Translations under genes and position numbers: made by a program | DNA from: Methanofollis sp. | Lineage (GTDB): Archaea > Halobacteriota > Methanomicrobia > Methanomicrobiales > Methanofollaceae | Direction of reading: 5' to 3' | NCBI RefSeq assembly: GCF_028702905.1 | Contig: NZ_JAQVNX010000004.1 | Coordinates: 1 to 49,360, forward strand | Length of the DNA: 49,360 bases | Notes under the pieces: model-generated | The model's input: only the letters and a program-made list of their open reading frames with translations | The model's database searches: none | What the model was told of the DNA's origin: nothing | Part shown: piece after piece, positions 33,913-42,584 of the stretch | Position numbering within the stretch: position 1 is the first letter of the stretch | Layout: every line of letters starts with the position of its first letter

Positions 33913-34956
33913 ATCAAAGAGAGTACACAGACGTCCTCACGGAAGCTGGACCACCTGCGGATCTGCTGCGAGAAGCAGGTCGAGGTCGGCAGCGCAGGCT
34001 TTGAAGACGTCAGACTGGTGCATGCTGCCCTTCCAGAATGTGACCTTGATGCGATCAGGCTGGAGACCAGGTTTCTCGGCGCACGCCTTGCGGCGCCGCT
34101 CTTCATCGCTGCCATGACAGGCGGCCACCCTGCAACGACCGAGGTCAACAGGCGGCTCGCACGGGTTTCGGAGAGATTCGGCCTTGCAATAGGCGTCGGG
34201 TCGCAACGCGCGGCCCTCGAACACCCGGATCTTGCAGAGAGTTTCTCGGTCGTGCGCGACGAGGCGCCTCATGCCTTCATCTGCGCCAACCTCGGCGCGG
34301 TGCAGTTGCGGGAGCACGGGGCAGAGTGGGCCGAGCGCGCGGTGGAGATGATCGATGCCGACGCCCTCTGCGTTCACCTGAACTTCCTGCAGGAGGCGAT
34401 CCAGCCCGAGGGCGACCACGATGCCCGCGGCTGCCTCGCCGCCATCGCCGACCTCTGCGAGGACTTCAAGACGCCGGTGATCGTCAAGGAGACCGGAGCA
34501 GGCATCTCGAAGGAGACGGCCGGCCGAATCTGGGGCGCAGGCGCCGCAGCGATCGACCTCGGCGGTTTCGGCGGCACCTCATGGGCGGCGGTCGAGGTCG
34601 AGAGGGCCGAAGAAGATCGTCTGCGGGCCCTCGGAAAGACGTTCCTCGACTGGGGCATCCCGACAGCGGTGAGCCTCTGCGAGGTGGCGGGAAGCGGCCC
34701 GGTGATCGCCACCGGAGGCGTGCGGAATGGAATAGACATCGCGAAGGCTCTCGCACTCGGGGCCGACCTCGGCGGGATGGCCCTGCCCCTGCTGAAACCC
34801 GCGATGGACGGAGAAGAGGCGCTTACGGCGGTCGTATCAATGGTCCTGCAGGAACTGCGGGCCGCCATGTTCCTCACCGGAGCCGGCAGCGTTGCCGATC
34901 TCAGGAAAACACGGGCTTATATCACCGGTACGACCCGGCAGATGCTCGAAGAATAG
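33913..34956 (+). CDS. fni: Type 2 isopentenyl-diphosphate delta-isomerase; unusual start
   Basis: An FMN-dependent isomerase that interconverts IPP and DMAPP. From the proposed start it is 347 residues, the normal family length. Marks: the N-terminal SSRKLDHLRIC (R and K contact FMN/substrate), FIAAMTGGH, GVGSQRAAL, and the late VSLCEVAGSGPVIATGGVRNGID with a Gly-rich phosphate-binding loop. The only canonical start in frame, GTG 34018, would remove the conserved SRK region. The frame is open from the ipk stop at 33861, and no ATG, GTG or TTG precedes the SRK block. ATC 33913 (or ATT 33907) behind AGGAGGA is the most likely start. A single-base error or mutation of an ATG is the main alternative. 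Confidence 0.9.
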   Translation: MKESTQTSSRKLDHLRICCEKQVEVGSAGFEDVRLVHAALPECDLDAIRLETRFLGARLAAPLFIAAMTGGHPATTEVNRRLARVSERFGLAIGVGSQRAALEHPDLAESFSVVRDEAPHAFICANLGAVQLREHGAEWAERAVEMIDADALCVHLNFLQEAIQPEGDHDARGCLAAIADLCEDFKTPVIVKETGAGISKETAGRIWGAGAAAIDLGGFGGTSWAAVEVERAEEDRLRALGKTFLDWGIPTAVSLCEVAGSGPVIATGGVRNGIDIAKALALGADLGGMALPLLKPAMDGEEALTAVVSMVLQELRAAMFLTGAGSVADLRKTRAYITGTTRQMLEE

Positions 34957-34976
34957 GATTCATACGGAGACAAAAA

Positions 34977-36314
34977 ATGGATACAGAAATTGTTGCAGTG
35001 GGCGGCTATAACGAAGTCGGCCGGAACATGACCGCCGTCCGGTGCGGAAAAGAGATCGTCATCTTCGATATGGGCATCAGGCTCGACCAGATCATGATCC
35101 ACGAGGACGCGGAGATCGAGAATATGCACTCCCTCGATCTGATCGAGATGAAGGCCATCCCCGACGACACCATGATGAACACGGTGGAAGGGAGCGTGAA
35201 GGCGATCGTCTGCACGCACGGCCACCTCGACCATATCGGGGCGATCCCGAAACTCGCGCACCGGTACAACGCACCCATTATCGGGACACCGTACACGGTC
35301 GAACTGATCAAACAGCAGATCCAGGGCGAACAGAAGTTCGGGGTCACCAACAAAATCCAGGTGCTCAAGGCGGGCAACCGGTACCGGATCTCCCCGAACC
35401 TCACCCTCGAGTTCGTCAAGATGCAGCACTCGATCATCGACACGGTGATGGCGGTGCTCCACACGAAAGACGGCGCCGTCGTCTATGCAAACGACTTCAA
35501 GCTCGACCGGACGCCTGTGATCGGCGAACCGCCCGACTTCGCCCGCCTCCGCCAGATCGGGAAGGAAGGGGTGCTCGCCCTCATCGTCGAGAGCACGAAC
35601 ATCGAGAAGAAGGGCAGGTGTCCGAGCGAACGGATCGCACGCGACCTTGTCAGGGACACGATCACCAGTTACGAAGACGACAAGAACGCGATAATCGTCT
35701 CGACCTTCTCTTCACACATTTCACGTATCAAGACGATTGCCGAGTGCGCCCATGAGATCGGGAGAAAGCCAGTCCTTCTCGGCCGCTCGATGGAACGGTA
35801 TTCGACGGCGGCCGAACAGCTCAAACTGGTCGCGTTCCCCCAGAGCCTCTCGGTCTTCGGGAACAGGCGGACGGTGGACCGCACCCTGCGGCATATGATG
35901 AAGACCGGGAAGGACAAGTTCCTCCCGATCGTCACCGGTCACCAGGGTGAGAGCGGCGCCATCCTGACGCGGATCGCCCATGGCGACACGCCGTACAAGG
36001 TCGAGAAAGGCGACAAGATCCTCTTCTCAGCCAAAGTGATCCCCAACCCCATGAACTTCGGGCAGCGCCATCTCGTCGAGACCCTCCTGAAGATGAAAGG
36101 GGCCAGGATCTTCGATGAAATCCACGTGAGCGGCCACGCGTACCGTGAAGACCACTATGAACTGCTCCATCTCCTGAACCCCCAGCACATCATCCCGTCC
36201 CACGGGAACATCGACATGACCGGCGAGTACATGCGGTTTGCCGAGGAGTGCGGTTACACCCTGAACAACGACATCCACCTGCTCAGAAACGGGCAGAGGG
36301 TCCTGTTAAAATAA
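34977..36314 (+). CDS. rnj: Ribonuclease J family protein (archaeal RNase J)
   Basis: A 445-residue metallo-beta-lactamase/beta-CASP nuclease that degrades RNA, in archaea mainly 5'-3' exonucleolytically. Motif 2 HGHLDH at 81-86 binds two zinc ions. A further conserved histidine lies in QHSIIDTV, and the beta-CASP region follows, with STFSSHISRI (motif A region) and HVSGHA near 380 and PSHGN near 400. Start ATG 34977 is chosen; the open frame upstream is antisense-free run-on through idi2 and matches nothing. It sits between isomerase and prenyl synthase, an arrangement repeated in methanogens. Confidence 0.95.
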   Translation: MDTEIVAVGGYNEVGRNMTAVRCGKEIVIFDMGIRLDQIMIHEDAEIENMHSLDLIEMKAIPDDTMMNTVEGSVKAIVCTHGHLDHIGAIPKLAHRYNAPIIGTPYTVELIKQQIQGEQKFGVTNKIQVLKAGNRYRISPNLTLEFVKMQHSIIDTVMAVLHTKDGAVVYANDFKLDRTPVIGEPPDFARLRQIGKEGVLALIVESTNIEKKGRCPSERIARDLVRDTITSYEDDKNAIIVSTFSSHISRIKTIAECAHEIGRKPVLLGRSMERYSTAAEQLKLVAFPQSLSVFGNRRTVDRTLRHMMKTGKDKFLPIVTGHQGESGAILTRIAHGDTPYKVEKGDKILFSAKVIPNPMNFGQRHLVETLLKMKGARIFDEIHVSGHAYREDHYELLHLLNPQHIIPSHGNIDMTGEYMRFAEECGYTLNNDIHLLRNGQRVLLK

Positions 36315-36327
36315 ACGAGGTTTTGTC

Positions 36328-37296
36328 ATGAGTGATCTGAAGACCTATCTTGAGAAAACCGCCGAGCAGGTCGACATCGCGCTCGAGCGGAATTTTGGAG
36401 ACGTATTCGGCGACCTCTATAAGGCGAGCGCCCATCTCCTGCTCGCGGGCGGCAAGCGCCTGCGCCCGGCGGTGCTGCTCCTTGCAGCCAACGCCGTGAA
36501 ACCAGGTCGTGCCGACGACCTGATCACCGCGGCGATCGCGGTCGAGATGACCCACACATTCACCCTTATCCATGACGACATCATGGACGGGGACGTGACA
36601 CGGCGGGGCGTGCCGACGGTCCACACGAAGTGGGACGAACCGACGGCGATCCTGGCGGGCGACGTGCTGTATGCGAAGTCCTTCGAGTACATCACCCATG
36701 CCCTCGCCGAGGACAGGGCGCGGGTGAAGGCGGTGACACTCCTTGCCCGGACCTGTACGGAGATCTGCGAGGGGCAGCACCAGGATATGGCCTTCGAGCA
36801 GAAGGGCGCAGAGGTCGAGGCGGCCGACTATATCGAAATGGCCGGGAAGAAGACCGGTGCCCTCTATGCAGCGGCGGCAGCGATCGGCGGAACCCTTGCC
36901 GGCGGGAATGCCATGCAGGTGGATTCTCTCTACCAGTACGGCATGAATGCCGGGATCGCCTTCCAGATCCAGGACGACCTCATCGACCTCCTGGCCCCCC
37001 CGGAGACGAGCGGAAAGGACAGGGCATCCGACCTCCGCGAGGGGAAGCAGACCCTCATCGCCATCACCGCACGGGAGAGGGGCCTCGACCTCTCGAAGTA
37101 CCGCCATACTCTCACCGGCACCGAGATCGACGCGGCGATCGCAGAACTCGAAGAGGCGGGCGTGATCGACGAGGTGCGGCGGGCCGCGGAGGAGAGGGTC
37201 GCGACGGCAAAGCGCTCTCTCTCTGTCCTGCCCAAATCGATGGAACGCACATATCTTGAGGAAATCGCGGATTACTTCCTGACACGGAGTTTCTAA
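36328..37296 (+). CDS. idsA: Geranylgeranyl/farnesyl diphosphate synthase
   Basis: A 322-residue trans-prenyltransferase that makes C15-C20 all-trans diphosphates for archaeal ether lipids. GGKRLRP (41-47), the first Asp-rich motif DDIMD (83-87) followed by RRG, and the second QDDLID (about 213-218) are intact. The residue five before the first Asp-rich motif, a chain-length determinant, is Thr (FTLIHDD), which allows long products. It likely supplies the allylic primer for the cis-prenyltransferases at 10-11 kb. Confidence 0.95.
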   Translation: MSDLKTYLEKTAEQVDIALERNFGDVFGDLYKASAHLLLAGGKRLRPAVLLLAANAVKPGRADDLITAAIAVEMTHTFTLIHDDIMDGDVTRRGVPTVHTKWDEPTAILAGDVLYAKSFEYITHALAEDRARVKAVTLLARTCTEICEGQHQDMAFEQKGAEVEAADYIEMAGKKTGALYAAAAAIGGTLAGGNAMQVDSLYQYGMNAGIAFQIQDDLIDLLAPPETSGKDRASDLREGKQTLIAITARERGLDLSKYRHTLTGTEIDAAIAELEEAGVIDEVRRAAEERVATAKRSLSVLPKSMERTYLEEIADYFLTRSF

Positions 37297-37297
37297 G

Positions 37298-38977
37298 ATG
37301 GACACCGATGTCAGGAGAGTTCTGTATATCTACGCGCTCCAGAACGCGGTAAAACATGGCAATGTGCCGAATGCAAAGGCAGTGATGGGGAAGGTGCTCG
37401 GCACCCACCCAGAACTCCGCCCGCATGCAAAGGATATCCCGGCCCTCCTCGCCGGGGTGCTCGACGAGGTCGCGGCCCTGCCGAAGGAGTCATGGCAGGC
37501 AAAACTCCAGGAAATCGCTCCCGAACTTGTGGCCGAGATGAACGAGGTCAGGAAGGAGACGAAGAAGGAGCTCCCGCCCCTTGAAGGCGCCGAAAATGGT
37601 GTCGTGATGCGTTTTGCGCCCAACCCCTCCGGACCCCTGCACCTGGGGCACGCCAGGGCGGCCTTCCTGAACGATGCCTATGTGAAGAGGTACGGCGGGA
37701 GGTATGTCCTGCGGATCGAGGACACCGACCCACGGCGGGTAGACCCCGAGGCCTATGAGATGGTCCAGGAAGACATCAGGAATCTGGGCCTTGGCATCAC
37801 CGATATCGTCTACCAGAGCGACAGGATGGAGATTTACTACGATCTCTGCCGGCAGCTCATCGAACTCGGCGGGGCCTATGTCTGCACCTGCGACGCGGAA
37901 AGGTTCAGGGAACTGAAACTCGCGAAGACGGCCTGTCCATGCCGTTCCCACACTGTCGAGGAGAACCTGGACCTCTGGGACCAGATGCTCGCCGGAAAGT
38001 TTGCCGAGGGGCAGGTGACAGTGCGGGTGAAGACCGACCTGACGCATCCCGACCCGGCGATGCGCGATTTCTCCATCTTCAGGATCGTGGACAGCCCGGC
38101 CCACCCGCGGATCGATGCTCGCGTCTATCCCCTGATGAACTTCTCGGTCGTGGCCGACGACCACCTCCTCGGCATCACCCATGTGATCCGGGGCAAGGAC
38201 CATATCGCGAACACCCGCCGCCAGCAGTACATCTATGACTACTTCGGCTGGAAGGCGCCGGTGTACCGCCACTACGGCAGGATGGGTATCGAGGGGGTCG
38301 TCCTCTCGACCTCGTCGATGCGCGAGGGAATCAACGCCGGCACGTACACGGGCTGGGACGACATCCACCTCGGCACCCTGAGAGCGATCGCACGCCGGGG
38401 CATCGAGCCCGAAGCGGTGAAGGAGGCGGTCCTCGAGATCGGTATCGGCGAGACTGACATCTCCTTCTCCTGGGAAAATCTGTACGCGAAGAACAAGGCG
38501 ATCGTCGACCCGTCGTCAGACCGCTTCTTCTTTGTGCCCGAACCTGTACGGGTGACTGTCGAGGATGCACCGGCACAGACAGCCGAGATCCCGCTGTACC
38601 CTGGCAAAGAGAGCCGCGGCGTGCGGAAACTCACCTTTGAGGGCGCAGTCGTGCTGCCGGAGGCTGAGGTCGCCAGCGCCGGGATGATCAGGCTGAAGGA
38701 TCTCTTCAATATCGAGATGAGAGGCGAGGGACAGGCGGTTTATGCCGGCGACGACCTTGCGGCGGCGCGGGCGGCGAAGGCCCCGATCGTCCAGTGGCTC
38801 CCCGATGGAACGGGCATCCCCTGCACCGTCCTCACCCCGGACGGCACGCTCATCGGCCTCTGCGAGCCCGCGGTTGCCCGCTATGCGGGGAAGACCGTCC
38901 AGTTTGAGCGGGTCGGCTTTGTCCGGATCGACCGGGCCGACGAGAAGGGCGTTGTCGGCTACTTCTCCCACCGGTGA
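37298..38977 (+). CDS. gltX: Glutamyl-tRNA synthetase, archaeal type
   Basis: A 559-residue class I synthetase. An archaeal N-terminal extension of about 100 residues precedes the catalytic domain. The HIGH motif is HLGH (115-118) in PNPSGPLHLGHAR, and the KMSKS position reads STSSMREGI near residue 344. The C-terminal half is the beta-barrel anticodon-binding domain of the archaeal/eukaryotic GluRS and GlnRS. It probably charges tRNA-Gln as well, as in archaea that use amidation, but that is not shown here. Last gene of the long cluster, followed by a T-rich terminator. Confidence 0.96.
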   Translation: MDTDVRRVLYIYALQNAVKHGNVPNAKAVMGKVLGTHPELRPHAKDIPALLAGVLDEVAALPKESWQAKLQEIAPELVAEMNEVRKETKKELPPLEGAENGVVMRFAPNPSGPLHLGHARAAFLNDAYVKRYGGRYVLRIEDTDPRRVDPEAYEMVQEDIRNLGLGITDIVYQSDRMEIYYDLCRQLIELGGAYVCTCDAERFRELKLAKTACPCRSHTVEENLDLWDQMLAGKFAEGQVTVRVKTDLTHPDPAMRDFSIFRIVDSPAHPRIDARVYPLMNFSVVADDHLLGITHVIRGKDHIANTRRQQYIYDYFGWKAPVYRHYGRMGIEGVVLSTSSMREGINAGTYTGWDDIHLGTLRAIARRGIEPEAVKEAVLEIGIGETDISFSWENLYAKNKAIVDPSSDRFFFVPEPVRVTVEDAPAQTAEIPLYPGKESRGVRKLTFEGAVVLPEAEVASAGMIRLKDLFNIEMRGEGQAVYAGDDLAAARAAKAPIVQWLPDGTGIPCTVLTPDGTLIGLCEPAVARYAGKTVQFERVGFVRIDRADEKGVVGYFSHR

Positions 38978-38985
38978 AGAGACAT

Positions 38986-39000
38986 CTTTTTCTTTTTTTT
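38986..39000 (+). terminator. T-rich terminator after gltX
   Basis: Fourteen T residues in fifteen bases, starting nine bases after the gltX stop. It marks the end of the large plus-strand cluster. Confidence 0.65.
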
Positions 39001-39405
39001 CGAGATCTGAAGAATTATTTTTGTTCTGTGAGAGGAGTCCACTCTATGGACCTCTTGAGTTTTTTCTGAGCGGGGAGCAGCATAATCCTAAGACGAGACG
39101 CCAATCCACCGTCTTCAATCGAGACCGGGGGACTACGCCCCCGGACCCCCGCTCACGATTGGACCTCGGTTGGGTGAAATCCTGCATTTTGAAGAGGGGA
39201 CTGCCATCCACCCCTATCCTAATGGCAGGGGGACCGGGGGGCGGCAGCCCCCCGGCAGAGGCACTCCAGAATAGGCTTTCTACAAAGCCAATTTTTTCGA
39301 GTTTCGAGGGGTGCGAGCATCAGCGATCTTGAGAACAAGTCATAAGACTTTAGGTTATTCCCGCAGGAGGATCGACTTTTCATCCCGGGGTTCACACCTC
39401 CGCAC
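39001..39405. repeat. Non-coding repeat island 3
   Basis: No credible gene. It carries the family box CTATCCTAAT (39215-39224) followed by the hairpin GACCGGGGGGC/GCCCCCCGG (39228-39262), then TTCTACAAAGCCAATTTTTT (39278-39297), which parallels TTCTACAAAGCCGATTTTTG in copy A of island 1 (353-372). A second short hairpin with GGGGGACTACGCCCCCGGACC lies at 39127-39147. Confidence 0.7.
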
Positions 39406-39407
39406 AC

Positions 39408-39417
39408 CATATATACC
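39408..39417 (+). promoter_or_regulatory. TATA box of the small exported protein
   Basis: CATATATACC, centred about 26 bases before ATG 39438, predicting a leaderless message. Confidence 0.6.
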
Positions 39418-39437
39418 GCCACCCCCCATGCACCCCC

Positions 39438-39965
39438 ATGCGAACTATAAGCCTCATCTTCATTGCTACGGCCGTACTCCTTCTCGTCCAGGCGGCAGCG
39501 GCGGCGGCCACTCTGGAGATTGGAGAGGTCGGAAAGGATCCAGACGGATCCCTCACCGTCAGTGGGACGACGAACATCGCACCGGGCAATGAACTTCTCG
39601 TCGATATCGTCTCTTCGGGTTTCGGGGCGACCGCGAAAGAGGAGGCAGGGGGGTTCTATGGCACAAGCGGCACCGTGACGGTGGAAGCCGGGGACCCGTA
39701 CAACACCTGGTCCTACACCTTCGAGGGGCTCCCGCCCGAGACCTACACCATCACTGTCGAGTGGGTGGAGGGGGACGCCACGGCAAGCGGCACTTTCACG
39801 ATCACCAGCGAGACGGTGAGCGGCGTCACGACGGCCGCGACGACCGCACCTCCTCCGGCGACGACGACGGTCCCGCCCGCGACCCCGACACCGACGCAGG
39901 CGTCATGGGGTGCCGCGGGGGTCGTCCTCGGCCTGGCAGCGGTGTTCTGGATACGCCGTTCTTAA
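39438..39965 (+). CDS. Small exported protein with C-terminal anchor
   Basis: A 175-residue protein with a signal peptide (MRTISLIFIATAVLLLVQAAAAA), a beta-rich domain (about 25-125), a Thr/Pro linker (TTAPPPATTTVPPATPTPTQ) and a C-terminal hydrophobic helix ending in a basic RRS tail. The arrangement matches archaeal surface proteins anchored by a C-terminal segment, though no PGF motif is seen. Its stop lies inside the promoter-like CTTAAATAG of the next gene. Function unknown. Confidence 0.8.
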   Translation: MRTISLIFIATAVLLLVQAAAAAATLEIGEVGKDPDGSLTVSGTTNIAPGNELLVDIVSSGFGATAKEEAGGFYGTSGTVTVEAGDPYNTWSYTFEGLPPETYTITVEWVEGDATASGTFTITSETVSGVTTAATTAPPPATTTVPPATPTPTQASWGAAGVVLGLAAVFWIRRS

Positions 39966-39969
39966 ATAG
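39961..39969 (+). promoter_or_regulatory. TATA-like box of the propeller gene
   Basis: CTTAAATAG, centred about 27 bases before ATG 39992 and overlapping the stop codon of the previous gene. Confidence 0.45.
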
Positions 39970-39991
39970 GAGCATCTAGATACTCCATCTG

Positions 39992-41290
39992 ATGACACAG
40001 TACACTCGTATACTCAGGGCATTCGTCATCGCGGTATCTCTCTGCCTTCTCTGTGGCGGAGTGGTCGCGGCAGAGGTCTCCCCTGACTGGACCTATACGT
40101 CACCGGTCACGGTGCAGGGCGTCGCTGTCTCTGCCGACGGTTCGGCCGTCGCCGCAGGCGGTGACGATGCAAAGGTCACCCTTCTCGACGCCTCCGGCAA
40201 TGTCGTGTGGCAGAGGAATGCACAGGCGACCGTGAACAGCGTTTCTATCGCACCCGACGGGACGGCAGTCGGCGTCGCGTCCTCGGACAACAGAGTCTAT
40301 CTCTACAACAGGTCGGGCGACCTCAGGTGGAGTGCGGTGCTGCCCGGACGCGCCTATGCGGTTGCGGTCGCCGATGGCGGGGGGTACGTCGCCGCGGGAT
40401 GTTCAGACGACAAAGTCTATCTCTTCAACGGAGAGGGAAAAGTCCTCTGGTCATACCACACAAACGGGGACGTCTTCGGTGTTGCGGTCGCACCTGACGG
40501 TGGCCTCATCGCTGCCGGGTCACAGGACGACAAAGTTTATCTCTTAGAACGGGGCGGTTCGCTCCTCTGGTCGCAGGTGGCCCGCGCGGATGTGCTCGGG
40601 GTTTCGATATCGCCTGACGAAAGATTCGTGGCGGCGGGATCGGCCGATACGCGTGTCCTCTTCTTCGATGTAAACGGCACACTCCTCTGGAGCGTACCGA
40701 CAATGGGGTCGGCCACTGCCGTCTCGGCGAGTGAAGGCGGGGAGAGGATCGCCGCAGGATCCCTCGACCAGACCCTGTACCTCTTCGATAGGAGTGGGGT
40801 CATTGTCTGGAGCAAAGGGATCGGGTCGGCGGTCAGGGGTATCTCTCTCACTCCAGATGGTACCACTTTCGCCATCGCAACATCAGGTGGTGAGGTCAGC
40901 CGCTACACCACCGCACCGGAGCCCACCCCGACGCCAACCGTTGCCGTCACCACCATGCCGACGACCGCACTTATGACCGGATCGCTTGCAATCTCCTCGG
41001 TGCCGGCGGGCGCGGCCGTCCACATCGACAATCTCTATGTGGGCAGGACGCCGGTCACCGTGCCCAACATCGAGGCCGGCAATCACACTGTCCTCCTAGA
41101 ACTCCGCGACCACGATACGTGGAGCGGGACCTTCTCTGTCGAGGCAGGGGTCACGGCCACGGTGAATGCCACCCTGATGCCGTCGACAACGCCGGCGGCG
41201 ACGACACCGACCCGCGCCGCCGCCCTCCCGCTGACCGCTCTGGTTGGTGCCGCGATCGCCGGCGCTCTCCTCCTGGTGCGGAGAGAATAA
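39992..41290 (+). CDS. Exported seven-repeat beta-propeller protein with PEGA domain
   Basis: A 432-residue exported protein. A signal peptide (about 1-28) is followed by seven tandem repeats of about 41 residues (to about 308), each with the pattern V-x-x-V-x-x-x-x-D-G, AAG-S-x-D-x-K-V-Y-L and L-x-W-S, so a seven-bladed PQQ/WD-like propeller is expected. After a Thr/Pro linker comes a PEGA domain (about 333-400; SVPAGAAVHIDNLYVGRTPV), another linker and a C-terminal membrane helix ending in VRRE. Such proteins are typical of methanogen cell surfaces. A binding partner is unknown. Confidence 0.88.
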   Translation: MTQYTRILRAFVIAVSLCLLCGGVVAAEVSPDWTYTSPVTVQGVAVSADGSAVAAGGDDAKVTLLDASGNVVWQRNAQATVNSVSIAPDGTAVGVASSDNRVYLYNRSGDLRWSAVLPGRAYAVAVADGGGYVAAGCSDDKVYLFNGEGKVLWSYHTNGDVFGVAVAPDGGLIAAGSQDDKVYLLERGGSLLWSQVARADVLGVSISPDERFVAAGSADTRVLFFDVNGTLLWSVPTMGSATAVSASEGGERIAAGSLDQTLYLFDRSGVIVWSKGIGSAVRGISLTPDGTTFAIATSGGEVSRYTTAPEPTPTPTVAVTTMPTTALMTGSLAISSVPAGAAVHIDNLYVGRTPVTVPNIEAGNHTVLLELRDHDTWSGTFSVEAGVTATVNATLMPSTTPAATTPTRAAALPLTALVGAAIAGALLLVRRE

Positions 41291-41300
41291 TAACCCATCC

Positions 41301-41306
41301 TTTTTT
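41301..41306 (+). terminator. T-tract after the propeller gene
   Basis: Six T residues ten bases after the stop codon; weak but suitably placed. Confidence 0.35.
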
Positions 41307-41309
41307 CAG

Positions 41310-41580
41310 CCCTGTAGAATCGTTCATGAAACGGATCTTCGGGCGACCGCCGCGGTTGGCATTCATGGTAAATACCATCCTCAGGTCGATGTATCCTCGA
41401 TCTCATAGAATGACGCTCGTTGCCTCCAAACCCCCTTTTTAGAATTGGCCTCGGGAAGAGAGACTGAAGACCCAGAAAAGACAAAAGATCATTCAATCAC
41501 CTATCCTAATAGCGGAGTGCGAGCGCCAGCGAACTTGAGAACACAGGAACTCAAAAATTCCCTGTTCAGACAAATCTCTG
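41310..41580. repeat. Non-coding repeat island 4
   Basis: About 270 bases with no gene. It carries the family box CTATCCTAAT (41501-41510) followed by GAGTGCGAGCGCCAGCGAAC, which parallels the GTGCGAGCGATAGCGAGC of island 2, and the CCTCGGGAAGAG segment (41446-41457). It ends where a truncated gene begins. Confidence 0.65.
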
Positions 41581-42279
41581 ATTTAGCGAAGCCCGATACG
41601 GCGACCTGGAGAATGTCGATGTTCTGGTGAGCGCGAAGTATGCCGGCACAGACGGCGTCGTCACCGAGAGGCGCGTCTCGGGCCTGGGCCTGGAGGAGGG
41701 GAAGACGCACAGGGAGGTAATCCCGATGAAACTCGAAAACGGGCATAACTACGACATCTGGGCCTCGGTCTGGCAGGACGGGAGGAGGCAGGTGACAGGT
41801 TCGGTCGCCGTCGCCCCCCCTGACCGCACCGCCCATGCGAAAACGATCGCCCATTCCCTCCTTGCCGTCACGGCCATCGACGTGATGACCCCGGACCTGG
41901 AGGCCGACCCCATCACCCTGGATATCTTCCTTGGCCTGGAGAATATCGGGTTCTCTCCCTCGGGCCAGGTCGCGGCGAAGGTGAAGGTCTACAACCTGCA
42001 GACAGGGATCACGGCGGCACGGGAGTCAGCGGTCCTCGAAACCCTCGCAGGGAAAATGCATCTACGGAAAGGAGCATCCGCCTCACTGTTCCAAATGGCT
42101 ATGACTACGAGATCGAAGTCTTTGAAAACGGCGCCCTCGTCACGGGCGGTACCGGCCGTGTGACCCTGGCCCTCCCACAGGGCGACTCAAAAAGCGGGGA
42201 GACAGGAAAGGCGACAAAAACGCACACCATGGCCGTCACCGCCGCGTATGTCGTCCGGCGGGGGAGGCGCGAGGGATGA
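41581..42279 (+). pseudogene. Broken DUF7490-like membrane/surface protein gene
   Basis: The reading frame opens at the edge of island 4 without a start codon or signal peptide and gives EARYGDLENVDVLVSAKYAG, then two Ig-like halves with GLEEGKTHREVIPMKL and NGHNYDIWASVWQDGRR. At about 42050-42060 (GGGAAAATGCA) the homology moves to another frame, which continues with IRLTVPNGYDYEIEVFENG and ends at TGA 42279. So the 5' part is missing and one frameshift is present. It resembles the DUF7490 surface proteins that are often paired with a DUF5671 membrane protein, as here. Confidence 0.75.
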
Positions 42280-42584
42280 AGGGCGGGATCACCGCATGGA
42301 GGATGTACCTCTATGTCGTCACCTTCCTCTCCCTCCTGGTAATGGCCATCGGGGTGGTCGACGTCTGTTCGATCCTGCTGGAGGTTTTTGTCTACCCACA
42401 GCCGGCACCGTACCCGCGCCCTCCTATTATGCCGGCTTCCCCAGGGCGGTGGCGATGCTCCTCGTCGGTCTTGCAGTCTGGGTCTATCACTGGCAGGTGC
42501 TCAGGAGAGACGAAAAAAAGGGGCAGAGGAGGAGGGATCTTCCCACACCTGAACAATGCCGGGGCCTGTACCCGGATGGGGTTT
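42276..42584 (+). pseudogene. Broken DUF5671-like membrane protein gene
   Basis: Starts with ATG overlapping the previous stop (ATGA). The first frame encodes TAWRMYLYVVTFLSLLVMA and a second helical stretch to about 42415. Around CCCGCGCCCTCC (42412-42423) the homology shifts frame and continues YYAGFPRAVAMLLVGLAVWV, then VLRRDEKKGQRRR. The 3' part runs into the converging gene on the other strand and appears lost. The order of segments (two membrane helices, then WxYHW and VLRRD) matches DUF5671. Frameshift plus lost end indicate decay. Confidence 0.7.

Noticed and set aside
34326..34976. A long N-terminal extension of RNase J
   Set aside because: The added 217 residues run through idi2 in another frame and match nothing; ATG 34977 gives the family length and N-terminus.
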